From contig NZ_CP017280.1 of NCBI RefSeq assembly GCF_001750725.1, forward strand, positions 31,332 to 95,331: 64,000 bases of DNA. Direction: 5' to 3'. The notes beneath the pieces were generated by a model. The model had not been told where the DNA came from and made no database searches. It was given only the letters and a program-made list of their open reading frames with translations. Of this stretch, positions 20,094 to 30,433 are shown piece after piece; within the stretch, counting starts at the first letter, position 1; every line of letters begins with the position of its first letter. The DNA is from Enterobacter ludwigii (lineage in GTDB: Bacteria; Pseudomonadota; Gammaproteobacteria; Enterobacterales; Enterobacteriaceae). The position numbers were made by a program, and so were the translations under genes.

Positions 20094-20797
20094 AGCAACC
20101 AGGGGAAGAACTGCAGGAAACGGTGACGGAACTGGACGACAGTGCTGTTGTTGATTATCTGCTGAACAATCCCGCGTTTTTTATTCGCAATGCACGTCTT
20201 GTCGAACAGATGCGCGTGCCGCATCCGGTGCGCGGGACCGTGTCGCTGGTCGAATGGCACATGGCCCGCGCGCGCAACCACATCAATCAGCTTGAAGAGA
20301 ACATGACGCTGCTCATGGAACAGGCGAACAATAACGAAAGCCTGTTCTATCGACTGCTGCATCTGCAGGCGCGTCTGGCCTCGGCCCACAGCCTTGACGA
20401 GTTTCTCAGCCGTTTCCACCGCTGGGCGCGAGAACTGGGGCTTGCAGGCGCAACCCTTCGTCTCTTCCCCGACCGCTGGCGCATTGGTGCACCGTCTGGT
20501 TTCACCCATCTGGCGCTGAGCCGTCAGGCGTTTGAGCCGCTACGTATTCAGCGCCTGGGTCATCAACATCACTATCTGGGGCCGCTGAACGGACCAGAAT
20601 TGCTGGTGGTATTGCCAGAAGCCAAAGCGATTGGCTCGGTGGCCATGTCATTGATGGGGCGCGATGGCGACTTAGGCGTGATGTTATTTACCAGTCGCGA
20701 CGCGCATCACTATGAGCAGGGGCAAGGTACGCACCTGTTGCAGGAGATCGCCCTGATGCTGCCTGAGCTGCTGGAGCGCTGGATTGAGCGCGTATGA
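20090..20797 (+). CDS. yigA: DUF484 family protein YigA
   Basis: 235-residue protein of unknown function, conserved between dapF and xerC in many gammaproteobacteria. The fold is GAF-like in family descriptions: an N-terminal helical part ([22 protein letters not shown]), a coiled-coil-like helix around residues 60-85, then an alpha/beta domain. There is no signal peptide. Start and stop both overlap neighbours by ATGA, suggesting obligate coexpression with XerC. I do not assign a function. Confidence 0.92.
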   Translation: MKQPGEELQETVTELDDSAVVDYLLNNPAFFIRNARLVEQMRVPHPVRGTVSLVEWHMARARNHINQLEENMTLLMEQANNNESLFYRLLHLQARLASAHSLDEFLSRFHRWARELGLAGATLRLFPDRWRIGAPSGFTHLALSRQAFEPLRIQRLGHQHHYLGPLNGPELLVVLPEAKAIGSVAMSLMGRDGDLGVMLFTSRDAHHYEQGQGTHLLQEIALMLPELLERWIERV

Positions 20798-21696
20798 CGG
20801 ACGGACTTCTTGCCACTGACGTCGCGCGATTTCTGCGCTACCTGGGGGTTGAACGTCAGCTTAGCCCCATTACGCTGCTGAACTATCAGCGTCAGCTTGA
20901 TGCCATCATGCAGATTGCCGATGAAATCGGCCTGGAAAGCTGGCAACAATGTGACGCTGCGACGGTTCGTGGCGTCGTCGTGCGTAGCCGCAGGAAAGGG
21001 TTAGGCCCGGCGAGTCTGGCGCTCAGGCTCTCTGCCCTGCGCAGTTTCTTCGACTGGCTGGTGAGCCAGGGCAGCCTTAAAGCCAACCCGGCGAAAGGCA
21101 TTGCCACGCCAAAAGCACCGCGTCATCTGCCTAAAAATATCGACGTCGATGATGTCAATCGCCTGCTGGATATCGATCTTAACGATCCGCTGGCGGTGCG
21201 TGACCGCGCGATGCTGGAGGTGATGTACGGTGCTGGACTGCGTCTGTCTGAACTGGTCAATCTCGATATAAAACATCTCGATCTGGACACCGGCGAAGTG
21301 TGGGTGATGGGCAAGGGCAGCAAAGAGCGCCGCCTGCCGATTGGTCGCAACGCTGTCGCCTGGATTGAGCACTGGCTTGACCTGCGCGGGCTGTTTGGCG
21401 CGGAAGAAGATGCGCTGTTCCTGTCGAAACTCGGCAAGCGGATCTCGGCGCGTAACGTGCAGAAGCGTTTTGCGGAGTGGGGCATTAAACAGGGGCTGAA
21501 CAGCCATGTTCACCCGCACAAGCTGCGCCACTCTTTTGCGACCCACATGCTTGAATCAAGCGGCGATCTGCGCGGCGTGCAGGAACTGCTCGGCCACGCG
21601 AATTTGTCCACCACCCAAATTTATACCCACTTAGACTTCCAGCACCTTGCCTCGGTGTATGACGCGGCGCATCCACGCGCCAAACGGGGGAAATAA
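20794..21696 (+). CDS. xerC: tyrosine recombinase XerC
   Basis: Site-specific recombinase that acts with XerD at dif, under FtsK control, to resolve chromosome dimers, and also acts at plasmid cer-type sites. Its 300 residues compare with 298 in E. coli. There is an N-terminal SAM-like core-binding domain (about 1-95) and a C-terminal catalytic domain. The catalytic set is visible: R150, K174, H242, R245, H268 and nucleophile Y277 (QIYTHLDF). The position in dapF-yigA-xerC-yigB is that of a chromosomal housekeeping recombinase, not a mobile integrase. Confidence 0.98.
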   Translation: MTDGLLATDVARFLRYLGVERQLSPITLLNYQRQLDAIMQIADEIGLESWQQCDAATVRGVVVRSRRKGLGPASLALRLSALRSFFDWLVSQGSLKANPAKGIATPKAPRHLPKNIDVDDVNRLLDIDLNDPLAVRDRAMLEVMYGAGLRLSELVNLDIKHLDLDTGEVWVMGKGSKERRLPIGRNAVAWIEHWLDLRGLFGAEEDALFLSKLGKRISARNVQKRFAEWGIKQGLNSHVHPHKLRHSFATHMLESSGDLRGVQELLGHANLSTTQIYTHLDFQHLASVYDAAHPRAKRGK

Positions 21697-22412
21697 TGCG
21701 TTTTTACCGCCCACTGGGTCAGATATCAGCCCTTACCTTTGATCTTGATGACACCCTTTATGATAACCGCCAGGTGATCCTGCGTACCGAGCAGGAGTCG
21801 CTGGCGTTTGTGCAGAACTATCACCCGGCGCTGAAGACGATGCAGAACAAGGACTTCCAGCTGCTGCGTCAGTCCCTGCGGGAGACCGAGCCGGACATAT
21901 ACCATGACGTGACCGAATGGCGTCGACGTGCGGTTGAACAGGCGATGCTGAATGTTGGCATGAGCGCGCGTGATGCGGCGATAGGGGCTGAAGCGTCCAT
22001 GGAAAACTTCGCCAAATGGCGCAGCCGTATTGATGTGCCACAGGAAACCCACGATACGCTGGCCGCGCTGGCAGAGAAGTGGCCGCTGGTGGCGATTACC
22101 AATGGCAATGCCCAGCCTGAGCTGTTTGGTCTTGGCGATTATTTTGAGTTTGTGCTGCGCGCGGGCCCGCACGGGCGCTCGAAACCGTTTAACGATATGT
22201 ATCACCTGGCGGCGGAAAAACTGAACCTGCCGCTCGGCGAAATGTTGCATGTGGGTGATGACCTGACCACGGACGTGGCCGGGGCGATCCGCTGCGGCAT
22301 GCAGGCCTGCTGGATCAAGCCGGAAAACGCTGACCTGATGACAACGCCGGACAGCCGTCTTCTGCCGCACGTGGAAATTTCACGGTTGGCATCCCTCACG
22401 ACGCTGATATAA
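21696..22412 (+). CDS. yigB: HAD-family phosphatase (FMN / riboflavin-pathway phosphatase)
   Basis: Cytoplasmic HAD hydrolase of 238 residues. E. coli YigB dephosphorylates FMN and 5-amino-6-(5-phosphoribitylamino)uracil, and takes part in riboflavin synthesis and persister physiology. Motif [10 protein letters not shown] is at 16-24 (nucleophile D16). The motif II threonine is in ITNGN, and motif IV is [13 protein letters not shown] near residue 188. The ATG overlaps the xerC TAA (TAATG). Its stop is followed 12 bases later by the LexA box of uvrD. Confidence 0.95.
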   Translation: MRFYRPLGQISALTFDLDDTLYDNRQVILRTEQESLAFVQNYHPALKTMQNKDFQLLRQSLRETEPDIYHDVTEWRRRAVEQAMLNVGMSARDAAIGAEASMENFAKWRSRIDVPQETHDTLAALAEKWPLVAITNGNAQPELFGLGDYFEFVLRAGPHGRSKPFNDMYHLAAEKLNLPLGEMLHVGDDLTTDVAGAIRCGMQACWIKPENADLMTTPDSRLLPHVEISRLASLTTLI

Positions 22413-22424
22413 TCATCAATTGTT

Positions 22425-22440
22425 CTGTATAAATTAACAG
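22425..22440. promoter_or_regulatory. LexA (SOS) box of uvrD
   Basis: CTGTATAAATTAACAG matches CTGT-N8-ACAG exactly, with the A/T-rich centre typical of strong LexA sites. It lies 53-68 bases before the uvrD ATG, where E. coli has its uvrD SOS box. Confidence 0.92.
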
Positions 22441-22492
22441 GGTTTTGGCGAAGGAATCACATTCGCCTGCCTGACATTACGTGACGGTGCCA

Positions 22493-24655
22493 ATGGACGT
22501 TTCTTACCTGCTCGACAGCCTTAATGACAAACAGCGTGACGCGGTTGCCGCTTCGCGCACCAACATGCTGGTGCTGGCTGGGGCGGGCAGTGGTAAGACG
22601 CGCGTGCTGGTACACCGTATTGCGTGGCTGCAGAGCGTGGAAAACTGCTCGCCGTACTCCATTATGGCGGTGACGTTTACCAACAAGGCGGCGGCAGAGA
22701 TGCGCCACCGAATCGCACAGCTGATGGGCACCAGCCAGGGCGGCATGTGGGTGGGGACTTTCCACGGTCTGGCGCATCGCCTGCTGCGGGCGCACCACAT
22801 GGACGCTAACCTGCCGCAGGATTTCCAGATCCTCGACAGCGAAGATCAGCTGCGTCTGCTGAAGCGTCTTATCAAGGCGATGAATCTCGACGAGAAGCAG
22901 TGGCCGCCGCGTCAGGCAATGTGGTACATCAACGGCCAGAAAGACGAAGGGCTGCGTCCGCACCATATTCAGAGCTTCGGCAACCCGGTCGAGCAAACCT
23001 GGCAGAACGTTTATAAAGCCTACCAGGAGGCGTGCGATCGCGCAGGTCTGGTGGACTTTGCTGAGCTGCTGCTGCGTGCGCACGAGCTGTGGCTCAACAA
23101 ACCGCATATCCTGCAGCACTATCGTGAACGCTTCACCAATATTCTGGTGGACGAATTCCAGGATACCAACAACATCCAGTATGCATGGATCCGCCTGCTG
23201 GCCGGTGATACCGGCAAGGTGATGATCGTCGGTGATGACGATCAGTCCATCTATGGCTGGCGTGGGGCGCAGGTGGAAAACATTCAGCGCTTCCTCAATG
23301 ATTTCCCCGGTGCTCAGACCATCCGTCTGGAGCAGAACTACCGTTCGACCAGCAACATTCTGAGCGCCGCCAACGCCCTGATTGAGAACAACAACGGGCG
23401 TCTGGGTAAAAAGCTGTGGACCGATGGCGTTGACGGTGAACCGATCTCTATCTACTGCGCATTCAACGAACTTGATGAAGCGCGCTTTGTGGTGAACCGT
23501 ATTAAAACCTGGCAGGACAACGGTGGCGCGCTGGAGCAGTGTGCCATTCTCTATCGCAGCAACGCCCAGTCGCGCGTGCTGGAAGAGGCGTTGCTGCAGG
23601 TGAGTATGCCGTACCGCATTTACGGCGGCATGCGCTTCTTTGAACGTCAGGAGATCAAAGACGCGCTCTCGTATCTGCGTCTGATCGCAAACCGTAATGA
23701 CGATGCGGCGTTTGAGCGCGTGGTGAACACCCCAACTCGCGGCATCGGTGACCGTACCCTGGATGTGGTGCGTCAGGCCTCCCGCGATCGCCAACTGACA
23801 CTCTGGCAGGCGTGCCGCGAGCTGTTGCAGGAGAAAGCGCTCGCCGGACGTGCAGCCAGCGCCTTACAGCGCTTCCTGGAGCTGATTGATGCCCTGGCAC
23901 AGGAAACGGCCGATATGCCTCTGCACGTACAGACCGACCGGGTGATTAAAGACTCCGGCCTGCGCACCATGTATGAGCAGGAGAAAGGCGAAAAGGGCCA
24001 GACCCGTATTGAGAACTTAGAGGAACTGGTGACGGCAACGCGCCAGTTCAGCTACAACGAAGAAGACGAAGATTTGATGCCGCTGCAGGCGTTCCTCTCC
24101 CACGCGGCACTGGAAGCGGGCGAAGGGCAGGCAGACACCTGGCAGGATGCGGTTCAACTTATGACCCTGCACTCCGCCAAAGGTCTGGAGTTCCCGCAGG
24201 TGTTTATCGTCGGGATGGAAGAGGGGATGTTCCCGAGCCAGATGTCGCTGGATGAAGGTGGACGTCTGGAGGAGGAGCGTCGTCTGGCCTATGTTGGCGT
24301 GACGCGCGCGATGCAAAAGCTGACGCTGACCTATGCCGAAACCCGACGCCTGTACGGTAAAGAGGTGTATCACCGTCCGTCGCGCTTTATCGGCGAGCTG
24401 CCGGAAGAGTGCGTGGAAGAGGTACGCCTGCGCGCCAGTATCAGCCGCCCGGTCAGCCATCAGCGTATGGGCTCGCCGATTGCTGAAACGGACACCGGCT
24501 ACAAGCTGGGTCAGCGCGTGCGTCATGCTAAGTTTGGTGAAGGCACCATCGTCAATCTGGAAGGTAGCGGCGAGCACAGCCGCCTGCAGGTGGCGTTCCA
24601 GGGGCAAGGTATCAAATGGCTGGTGGCAGCCTACGCCAGGCTGGAAACTGTGTAA
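22493..24655 (+). CDS. uvrD: DNA helicase II
   Basis: SF1A 3'-5' helicase for nucleotide excision repair, methyl-directed mismatch repair, RecA filament removal and transcription-coupled repair. The ATG at 22493 (MDVSYLLDSL) gives 720 residues, the E. coli length. A GTG four codons upstream is not needed. Motifs in order: Walker A AGAGSGKT at 29-36 (K35), TFTNKAA, motif II DEFQD near 220, DDDQSIYGWRGA, and the motif V-VI region with TLHSAKGLEFP and ERRLAYVGVTRA. The C-terminal Tudor-like RNAP-binding region KFGEGTIVN..EGSGEHSRLQVAF is present. It is under an SOS box at 22425. Confidence 0.98.
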   Translation: MDVSYLLDSLNDKQRDAVAASRTNMLVLAGAGSGKTRVLVHRIAWLQSVENCSPYSIMAVTFTNKAAAEMRHRIAQLMGTSQGGMWVGTFHGLAHRLLRAHHMDANLPQDFQILDSEDQLRLLKRLIKAMNLDEKQWPPRQAMWYINGQKDEGLRPHHIQSFGNPVEQTWQNVYKAYQEACDRAGLVDFAELLLRAHELWLNKPHILQHYRERFTNILVDEFQDTNNIQYAWIRLLAGDTGKVMIVGDDDQSIYGWRGAQVENIQRFLNDFPGAQTIRLEQNYRSTSNILSAANALIENNNGRLGKKLWTDGVDGEPISIYCAFNELDEARFVVNRIKTWQDNGGALEQCAILYRSNAQSRVLEEALLQVSMPYRIYGGMRFFERQEIKDALSYLRLIANRNDDAAFERVVNTPTRGIGDRTLDVVRQASRDRQLTLWQACRELLQEKALAGRAASALQRFLELIDALAQETADMPLHVQTDRVIKDSGLRTMYEQEKGEKGQTRIENLEELVTATRQFSYNEEDEDLMPLQAFLSHAALEAGEGQADTWQDAVQLMTLHSAKGLEFPQVFIVGMEEGMFPSQMSLDEGGRLEEERRLAYVGVTRAMQKLTLTYAETRRLYGKEVYHRPSRFIGELPEECVEEVRLRASISRPVSHQRMGSPIAETDTGYKLGQRVRHAKFGEGTIVNLEGSGEHSRLQVAFQGQGIKWLVAAYARLETV

Positions 24656-25012
24656 CTTTCAGAAAAATATCATTATTTTGTAATAATCTGCTAGCCTTAT
24701 ACGTTGAAGTTCAATTAATGCCCTTCAGCGTTCCGTTGCGTGTTGACGCCACTATTACTGCTGGCGTAACATGCGCGCACGATTACGCTAAGAGGACATT
24801 CGCCTTGGACACACCCAGTAGATACTGGCTCAATTCCCTGTCATCCAGGAACAACTCCTAAGGCTATCTCCTCTTGCTGATGGCCTTAGTGGTTGTCAGC
24901 GACCTGCATTATTCCCGTCGCGCTGAGTCAGGCTGTTTAATGGTCTGAAACCCAATTTGTTTCTGTGTGCCCACCGAACTGTCCGATATTTTTTGCATTG
25001 GGAGTCCCGGTC
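24656..25012 (+). promoter_or_regulatory. corA leader region (uvrD-corA gap)
   Basis: 357 bases without a large gene. It holds the corL-like small ORF (24805-24861) and a stem CTAAGGC/GCCTTAG (24858-24864 with 24883-24889) whose left arm contains the corL stop codon. In Salmonella the corA mRNA leader controls Rho-dependent termination through translation of CorL. The E. coli gene yigE, which lies between uvrD and corA in K-12, is absent here. The promoter could not be fixed with confidence. Confidence 0.65.
24805..24861 (+). CDS. corL: putative corA leader peptide (CorL-like)
   Basis: An 18-codon ORF starting with TTG: MDTPSRYWLNSLSSRNNS. A good ribosome binding site, AGAGGA, lies 8 bases upstream. 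The small ORF yields a peptide that resembles the MDTPSR-type short ORF annotated upstream of corA in E. coli and Salmonella (ysgD/corL), as far as I recall. Its likely role is to link ribosome movement to structure and Rho access in the corA leader, not to act as a protein. The TTG start and the recollection of homology limit confidence. Confidence 0.6.
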   Translation: MDTPSRYWLNSLSSRNNS

Positions 25013-25963
25013 ATGTTGAGCGCATTTCAACTCGAAAATAACCGACTGACTCGGCTTGAAGCCGAAGAGTCACAGCCCCTCATTGATGCCGTATGGGTGG
25101 ATCTGGTCGAGCCGGACGACGATGAGCGCCTTCGCGTACAATCTGAGCTGGGGCAAAGCCTGGCAACCCGCCCGGAACTGGAAGACATCGAAGCATCTGC
25201 TCGTTTTTTTGAAGATGAAGACGGTCTGCATATTCACTCCTTCTTTTTCTTTGAAGACGCCGACGATCACGCAGGTAACTCCACCGTGGCGTTTACCATT
25301 CGTGACGGTCGCCTGTTTACCCTGCGCGAGCGTGAGCTGCCCGCGTTTCGTCTCTACCGCATGCGCGCCCGTAGCCAGGCGATGGTCGACGGTAATGCCT
25401 ACGAACTGCTGCTGGACCTGTTTGAAACCAAAATCGAACAGCTGGCGGATGAAATTGAAAACATCTACAGCGACCTGGAAAAGCTGAGCCGCGTCATCAT
25501 GGAAGGTCATCAGGGCGATGAATACGACGAAGCGCTCTCGACGCTGGCAGAACTGGAAGATATCGGCTGGAAGGTGCGTTTGTGTCTGATGGATACCCAA
25601 CGCGCGCTGAACTTCCTGGTGCGTAAGGCGCGTCTGCCGGGCGGTCAGCTGGAGCAGGCACGTGAGATCCTGCGCGATATCGAATCCCTGCTGCCGCACA
25701 ATGAATCGTTGTTCCAGAAGGTCAACTTCCTGATGCAGGCGGCGATGGGCTTTATCAATATCGAGCAGAACCGCATCATCAAGATCTTCTCGGTGGTCTC
25801 GGTGGTCTTCCTGCCACCGACGCTGGTGGCCTCGAGCTACGGGATGAACTTTGAGTTTATGCCGGAGCTTAAGTGGAGCTTTGGCTACCCTGGCGCGATT
25901 ATCTTTATGATCCTCGCCGGGCTGGCGCCGTACCTCTACTTCAAGCGCCGTAACTGGCTGTAA
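25013..25963 (+). CDS. corA: magnesium/cobalt transporter CorA
   Basis: Pentameric inner-membrane channel for Mg2+ (also Co2+, Ni2+). The ATG at 25013 gives 316 residues, equal to E. coli and Salmonella CorA. There is a large acidic cytoplasmic funnel domain (1-250), then two C-terminal transmembrane helices. The family signature YGMNF is at about 276-280, with the loop MPELKW, and the C-terminus is basic (FKRRNWL). GGGAG lies upstream of the start. Regulation likely involves the leader described separately. Confidence 0.98.
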   Translation: MLSAFQLENNRLTRLEAEESQPLIDAVWVDLVEPDDDERLRVQSELGQSLATRPELEDIEASARFFEDEDGLHIHSFFFFEDADDHAGNSTVAFTIRDGRLFTLRERELPAFRLYRMRARSQAMVDGNAYELLLDLFETKIEQLADEIENIYSDLEKLSRVIMEGHQGDEYDEALSTLAELEDIGWKVRLCLMDTQRALNFLVRKARLPGGQLEQAREILRDIESLLPHNESLFQKVNFLMQAAMGFINIEQNRIIKIFSVVSVVFLPPTLVASSYGMNFEFMPELKWSFGYPGAIIFMILAGLAPYLYFKRRNWL

Positions 25964-25968
25964 ACATC

Positions 25969-25996
25969 AGGCGGGTGGCATTGTGCCTGCCCGCCT
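25969..25996. repeat. stem-loop / REP-like palindrome between corA and rarD
   Basis: AGGCGGG and CCCGCCT (25969-25975 with 25990-25996) enclose an inner GGCA/TGCC pairing. It sits between convergent genes. There is no T tract on either strand, so it looks more like a REP-type or mRNA-stabilising palindrome than a classical terminator. Confidence 0.5.
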
Positions 25997-26005
25997 CATT
26001 ACCGC

Positions 26006-26902
26006 TTACAATCCTTTGCGCGTTCTGCGCTGGGTATAAAGGGCGTCTGCAACAAAAATCGCCAGCGCCACCCAGATAAAGGCAAACGTCACCATCTTAT
26101 CTGCGCCCGGTACTTCGCCGTAAAACACCACTGCCAGCAGGAACATCAGCGTCGGACCGATGTACTGAAAGAAGCCCAGCGTGGAGAGACGCAGGCGCGT
26201 TGCGGCACCGGTGAAGCACAGCAGAGGAATGGTGGTTACCACACCGGCCGCCATCAGCATCAGATTCAACGACAACGGGTTACTGCCCATATGGCTGGTT
26301 GCGCTGTCGGCAATACCAAACAGGTAAATCGCCGCGACCGGTAATAGCCACAGGGTTTCAAACAGCATCCCGGTCTGCGCTTCCACGGCTATTTTCTTCC
26401 GGACCAGCCCGTAAAACGCAAAGCTGAACGCCAGGCCCAGAGCGATCACGGGCAGCGAACCGAAGGTCCACAGTTGGACCAGCACGCCGCAAAAAGCGAG
26501 GATGACCGCCAGCCACTGCATACGACGGAAACGCTCGCCCAGGAAAATCATGCCCAGAACAATGTTGACCAGGGGATTAATAAAATAGCCCAGGCTCGCT
26601 TCGAGCATGTGATGGTTATTGACTGCCCAGATAAAGAGCAGCCAGTTGCCGCCTATCAGCACGGCTGAGAGGGCCAGCAGGAACACCTTTTTCGGCGTTT
26701 TCAGCAGCGTTTTGACGCCAGACCACTGACGGCTAACGCTCATCAGCGCGATCATAAAGAAAAACGACCAAATCACACGGTGTGTGAGGATCTCGTCAGC
26801 GGGTACGTAAGCGATAAACTTGAAGTACGCCGGTGCGATACCCCAAATAAAATAAGCGGCAAGGGCGAGTAGTACGCCCTGCCGCGTTTGTTTAGCATCC
26901 AT
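26006..26902 (-). CDS. rarD: EamA-family permease RarD
   Basis: 298-residue inner-membrane protein of the drug/metabolite transporter superfamily (EamA), with 10 predicted helices. Substrate unknown; older annotation calls it a chloramphenicol-sensitive protein. N-terminal MDAKQTRQGVLLALAAYFIWGIAPAYFK and the half-repeat containing LEASLGYFINPLVNIVLGMIFLGERF (about 95-120) match E. coli RarD closely. It is convergent with corA and lies 51 bases downstream of yigI on the same strand. yigF and yigG, found between corA and rarD in K-12, are absent. Confidence 0.95.
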   Translation of the reverse strand: MDAKQTRQGVLLALAAYFIWGIAPAYFKFIAYVPADEILTHRVIWSFFFMIALMSVSRQWSGVKTLLKTPKKVFLLALSAVLIGGNWLLFIWAVNNHHMLEASLGYFINPLVNIVLGMIFLGERFRRMQWLAVILAFCGVLVQLWTFGSLPVIALGLAFSFAFYGLVRKKIAVEAQTGMLFETLWLLPVAAIYLFGIADSATSHMGSNPLSLNLMLMAAGVVTTIPLLCFTGAATRLRLSTLGFFQYIGPTLMFLLAVVFYGEVPGADKMVTFAFIWVALAIFVADALYTQRRTRKGL

Positions 26903-26953
26903 CGGGATAATCCGTTACAAAAAAGTGAATTAATTTTACCCGATTTTAGGGTT

Positions 26954-27421
26954 TCAACCCACCATATAAGTGGCAGTTGCGCTGGCGATATAGACCTGCT
27001 CTTCGTTATGCAATTCAACGCGGGCGACGGCAACCTTATTCCCGGCGCGCAGCAGGCTGCTGGTGGCGGTAAAACGGTTTCCGCGCCCGGGACGCAGGTA
27101 ATCGACGCGTAAATCGATGGTGCCCATACGCGACAAACGCTGGCGCAACTCGTCTTCATTGATGGTGTCATGGCGCGTCAGCGTACTGCCCACACAGACC
27201 AGACCCGCCGCCACATCCAGCGCTGAGGCAATCACCCCGCCATGCAAAATACTCTGCGCCCAGTTGCCTACCATCATCGGCTGGTTGTTGAAGCTGAGCT
27301 GGGCAAACGCTTTTTCGTAGCGCTCGAGTTCCAGACCCAGTGCACGGTTAAACGGCATATGGTAAACAAAAATCTCGCCCACGAGTTTTAACGCTTCTTC
27401 GGCGGTAAGCATGGCTGACAT
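26954..27421 (-). CDS. yigI: acyl-CoA thioesterase YigI (hotdog fold)
   Basis: 155-residue PaaI-type hotdog thioesterase, the E. coli length. E. coli YigI acts on medium- and long-chain acyl-CoA. The motif [22 protein letters not shown] (near residue 53-74) contains the HGG..ALD signature that forms the acyl-binding helix and active-site region. AAGGA lies upstream of the ATG. It is divergent from pldA, so the 161-base gap must hold both promoters. Confidence 0.95.
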   Translation of the reverse strand: MSAMLTAEEALKLVGEIFVYHMPFNRALGLELERYEKAFAQLSFNNQPMMVGNWAQSILHGGVIASALDVAAGLVCVGSTLTRHDTINEDELRQRLSRMGTIDLRVDYLRPGRGNRFTATSSLLRAGNKVAVARVELHNEEQVYIASATATYMVG

Positions 27422-27582
27422 GAGGCATCACATCCTTATTGTTAATAAAATGTTGATTTTATGCTTCAGCAATAAGGAATTCCACTTTCAGAAACGAGGA
27501 TGCAGCAGTTGTCGCAGAAGTATGTAGAATATCCGCCACATAACAATTCAACTAATTAACTCTTTGCAGGAGAACACCACCG

Positions 27583-28452
27583 ATGCGGACGTATCTGGCC
27601 TGGTTACTGGCGGCGGTTGCGCTGCCCCTCACAGCATATGCCCAGGAAGCGACGATTAAAGAAGTTCACGATCAACCTGCCGTGCAGGGCAGCATTATCG
27701 CGAACCTTCTTCAGGAACATGATAATCCGTTCACGCTGTATCCGTATGACACCAACTACGTGATATACACGCAGACCAGCGATCTCAACAAAGAGGCGAT
27801 AAGCTCCTATAACTGGTCCGATAATGCGCGTAAAGACGAAGTGAAGTTCCAGTTAAGTCTCGCGTTCCCGTTCTGGCGCGGCATTCTGGGACCGAATTCG
27901 GTGCTCGGCGCCTCTTACACGCAGAAATCCTGGTGGCAGCTTTCCAACAGTGGCGAATCTTCACCGTTCCGTGAAACCAACTATGAGCCGCAGCTGTTCC
28001 TCGGTTTTGCGACCGATTATGAATTCGCGGGCTGGACGCTGCGTGACATTGAGGTGGGCTTTAACCACGATTCAAACGGACGCTCCGACCCTACCTCGCG
28101 CAGCTGGAACCGTGCCTATACGCGACTGATGGCGCAAAACGGCAACTGGATGGCGGAAGTGAAGCCGTGGTTTGTGGTGGGCGATACCGACGACAACCCG
28201 GATATCACCAAATATATGGGTTATTATCAGCTCAAAATCGGCTATCAGTTGGGTGACGCGGTGCTGAGCGCCAAAGGCCAGTACAACTGGAACACCGGTT
28301 ACGGTGGTGCGGAACTGGGTCTCAGTTATCCGGTGAGCAAGCACGTTCGCCTCTATACTCAGGTTTACAGCGGTTACGGCGAGTCGCTTATCGATTACAA
28401 CTTCAACCAGACCCGTGTAGGTGTGGGTGTGATGCTGAACGATATTTTCTAG
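27583..28452 (+). CDS. pldA: outer-membrane phospholipase A (OMPLA)
   Basis: Outer-membrane beta-barrel enzyme that hydrolyses phospholipids misplaced in the outer leaflet and feeds the signal that stabilises LpxC. 289 residues with a 20-residue signal peptide ending AYA. Catalytic residues are H162, S164 and N176 (precursor numbering) in NHDSNGRSDPTSRSWN, which equal H142, S144, N156 of the mature E. coli enzyme. Strong ribosome binding site GGAGAA. It has the usual position between yigI and recQ. Confidence 0.98.
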   Translation: MRTYLAWLLAAVALPLTAYAQEATIKEVHDQPAVQGSIIANLLQEHDNPFTLYPYDTNYVIYTQTSDLNKEAISSYNWSDNARKDEVKFQLSLAFPFWRGILGPNSVLGASYTQKSWWQLSNSGESSPFRETNYEPQLFLGFATDYEFAGWTLRDIEVGFNHDSNGRSDPTSRSWNRAYTRLMAQNGNWMAEVKPWFVVGDTDDNPDITKYMGYYQLKIGYQLGDAVLSAKGQYNWNTGYGGAELGLSYPVSKHVRLYTQVYSGYGESLIDYNFNQTRVGVGVMLNDIF

Positions 28453-28542
28453 GCAGCTCGAATGTTTTTTCGTTAAACGTTGAAGTTTCTCTCTCAGGCG
28501 CTGAAAATAGCGCCTGTTTTATTTCTGGCAAATGGGGTTAAC

Positions 28543-30372
28543 GTGGCGCAGGCGGAAGTATTGAATCAGGAATCGCTGGCTAAACAGGTTTTGCATGAAA
28601 CCTTTGGCTACCAGCAGTTCCGCCCTGGCCAGGAAACCATCATTGAAACCGTGCTGGAAGGCCGCGATTGTCTGGTGGTCATGCCTACCGGCGGCGGTAA
28701 ATCTCTCTGCTATCAGGTGCCCGCGCTGGTGCTCAACGGCCTGACGGTCGTGGTATCGCCTCTTATTTCCCTGATGAAAGATCAGGTCGATCAGCTCCTT
28801 GCCAACGGCGTGGCGGCGGCCTGTCTTAACTCCAGCCAGACCCGCGAGCAGCAGCAAGAGGTCATGGCCGGTTGCCGTACCGGGCAGGTTCGCCTGCTGT
28901 ATATCGCGCCGGAACGTCTGATGCTGGATAACTTCCTCGATCATCTGTCGCACTGGAATCCGGTCCTGCTGGCGGTGGATGAAGCCCACTGTATCTCCCA
29001 GTGGGGACATGATTTCCGCCCGGAATATGCGGCGCTCGGCCAGCTCCGTCAGCGTTTTCCCGAACTGCCGTTTATGGCACTCACCGCGACGGCAGATGAC
29101 ACCACGCGTCAGGATATCGTCCGGCTGCTGGGGCTGAACGATCCGCTGATTCAGGTCAGCAGCTTCGACCGCCCGAACATCCGCTACATGCTGATGGAAA
29201 AATTCAAGCCGCTGGATCAGCTTCTGCGCTACGTACAGGAGCAGCGCGGGAAGTCCGGCATCATCTACTGCAACAGCCGCGCGAAGGTGGAAGACACGGC
29301 CGCGCGCCTGCAGAACCGTGGTTTTAGCGCCGCCGCCTACCATGCCGGGCTGGAAAACGCGGTTCGCGCCGATGTGCAGGAGAAATTCCAGCGCGATGAC
29401 CTGCAGATTGTGGTGGCGACGGTGGCGTTCGGAATGGGGATCAACAAGCCGAACGTGCGCTTCGTCGTACACTTCGACATTCCGCGCAATATCGAATCGT
29501 ACTACCAGGAAACTGGCCGCGCCGGGCGTGATGGGCTGCCTGCAGAAGCCATGCTGTTTTACGATCCGGCCGACATGGCGTGGCTGCGCCGTTGTCTGGA
29601 AGAGAAACCGCAGGGCCAACTGCAGGATATCGAACGCCACAAGCTCAACGCGATGGGCGCGTTTGCCGAAGCGCAAACCTGCCGCCGTCTGGTGCTGCTC
29701 AACTACTTTGGCGAGGGGCGTCAGGAGCCGTGCGGCAACTGCGATATCTGTCTTGACCCACCAAAGCAATACGATGGCCTGATGGATGCGCGCAAAGCGC
29801 TCTCGACCATCTATCGTGTGAACCAGCGCTTCGGCATGGGCTACGTGGTGGAAGTGTTGCGTGGGGCGAATAACCAGCGTATCCGCGACATGGGACACGA
29901 TAAGCTGCCCGTCTACGGTATCGGCAAAGACCAGAGCCACGAGCACTGGGTGAGCATCATCCGTCAGCTGATTCACCTGGGCTTTGCCACGCAAAACATT
30001 GCCCAACACTCCGCGCTTCAGCTTACCGAAGCAGCACGTCCGGTGCTGCGCGGGGATATCGAACTGAAGCTCGCGGTTCCGCGCGTTGTCGCCCTGAAGC
30101 CGCGGGTGATGCAAAAATCGTACGGCGGCAATTACGACCGCAAGCTGTTTGCCAAACTGCGCAAGCTGCGTAAAGCCATTGCTGATGAAGAGAACATTCC
30201 GCCCTATGTGGTCTTCAACGATGCGACACTTATCGAGATGGCAGAGCAGACGCCGCTCAGCGCCAGCGAAATGCTCAGCGTCAACGGTGTTGGTACGCGC
30301 AAGCTGGAGCGCTTTGGCAAAGAGTTTATGGCGCTTATTCGCGCTCATGTCGACGGTGACGATGAGGAGTAG
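28543..30372 (+). CDS. recQ: ATP-dependent DNA helicase RecQ
   Basis: SF2 3'-5' helicase for RecF-pathway recombination and fork repair. The frame is open from a TTG at 28480, but the GTG at 28543 ([11 protein letters not shown]) matches the E. coli N-terminus and gives 609 residues. GGGG lies upstream. Motifs: Walker A PTGGGKS (K53), DEAH near residue 146, and [10 protein letters not shown] (motif VI). The four zinc cysteines are in QTCRR and EPCGNCDIC. The C-terminal HRDC domain spans about 530-600. On the opposite strand a long open frame exists, which I treat as a shadow. Confidence 0.98.
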   Translation: MAQAEVLNQESLAKQVLHETFGYQQFRPGQETIIETVLEGRDCLVVMPTGGGKSLCYQVPALVLNGLTVVVSPLISLMKDQVDQLLANGVAAACLNSSQTREQQQEVMAGCRTGQVRLLYIAPERLMLDNFLDHLSHWNPVLLAVDEAHCISQWGHDFRPEYAALGQLRQRFPELPFMALTATADDTTRQDIVRLLGLNDPLIQVSSFDRPNIRYMLMEKFKPLDQLLRYVQEQRGKSGIIYCNSRAKVEDTAARLQNRGFSAAAYHAGLENAVRADVQEKFQRDDLQIVVATVAFGMGINKPNVRFVVHFDIPRNIESYYQETGRAGRDGLPAEAMLFYDPADMAWLRRCLEEKPQGQLQDIERHKLNAMGAFAEAQTCRRLVLLNYFGEGRQEPCGNCDICLDPPKQYDGLMDARKALSTIYRVNQRFGMGYVVEVLRGANNQRIRDMGHDKLPVYGIGKDQSHEHWVSIIRQLIHLGFATQNIAQHSALQLTEAARPVLRGDIELKLAVPRVVALKPRVMQKSYGGNYDRKLFAKLRKLRKAIADEENIPPYVVFNDATLIEMAEQTPLSASEMLSVNGVGTRKLERFGKEFMALIRAHVDGDDEE

Positions 30373-30433
30373 TCAGCCAGCCTAAAAAATGTCAGGATGG
30401 TGACTCACTTAATTATTTCCCTGCGAGTTAATT

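Noticed and set aside
20794..21696. Tyrosine recombinase as a sign of a mobile element
   Set aside because: It is XerC in its normal dapF-yigA-xerC-yigB context.
22457..23794. 445-codon open frame antisense to uvrD
   Set aside because: Same pattern: opposite to a highly conserved gene, with no plausible family and no ribosome binding site consistent with a real start.
28519..30348. 609-codon open frame antisense to recQ
   Set aside because: It mirrors recQ almost end to end, has low-complexity His/Arg/Gln-rich composition typical of antisense shadows in GC-rich coding DNA, no recognisable domain, and recQ itself is fully conserved.
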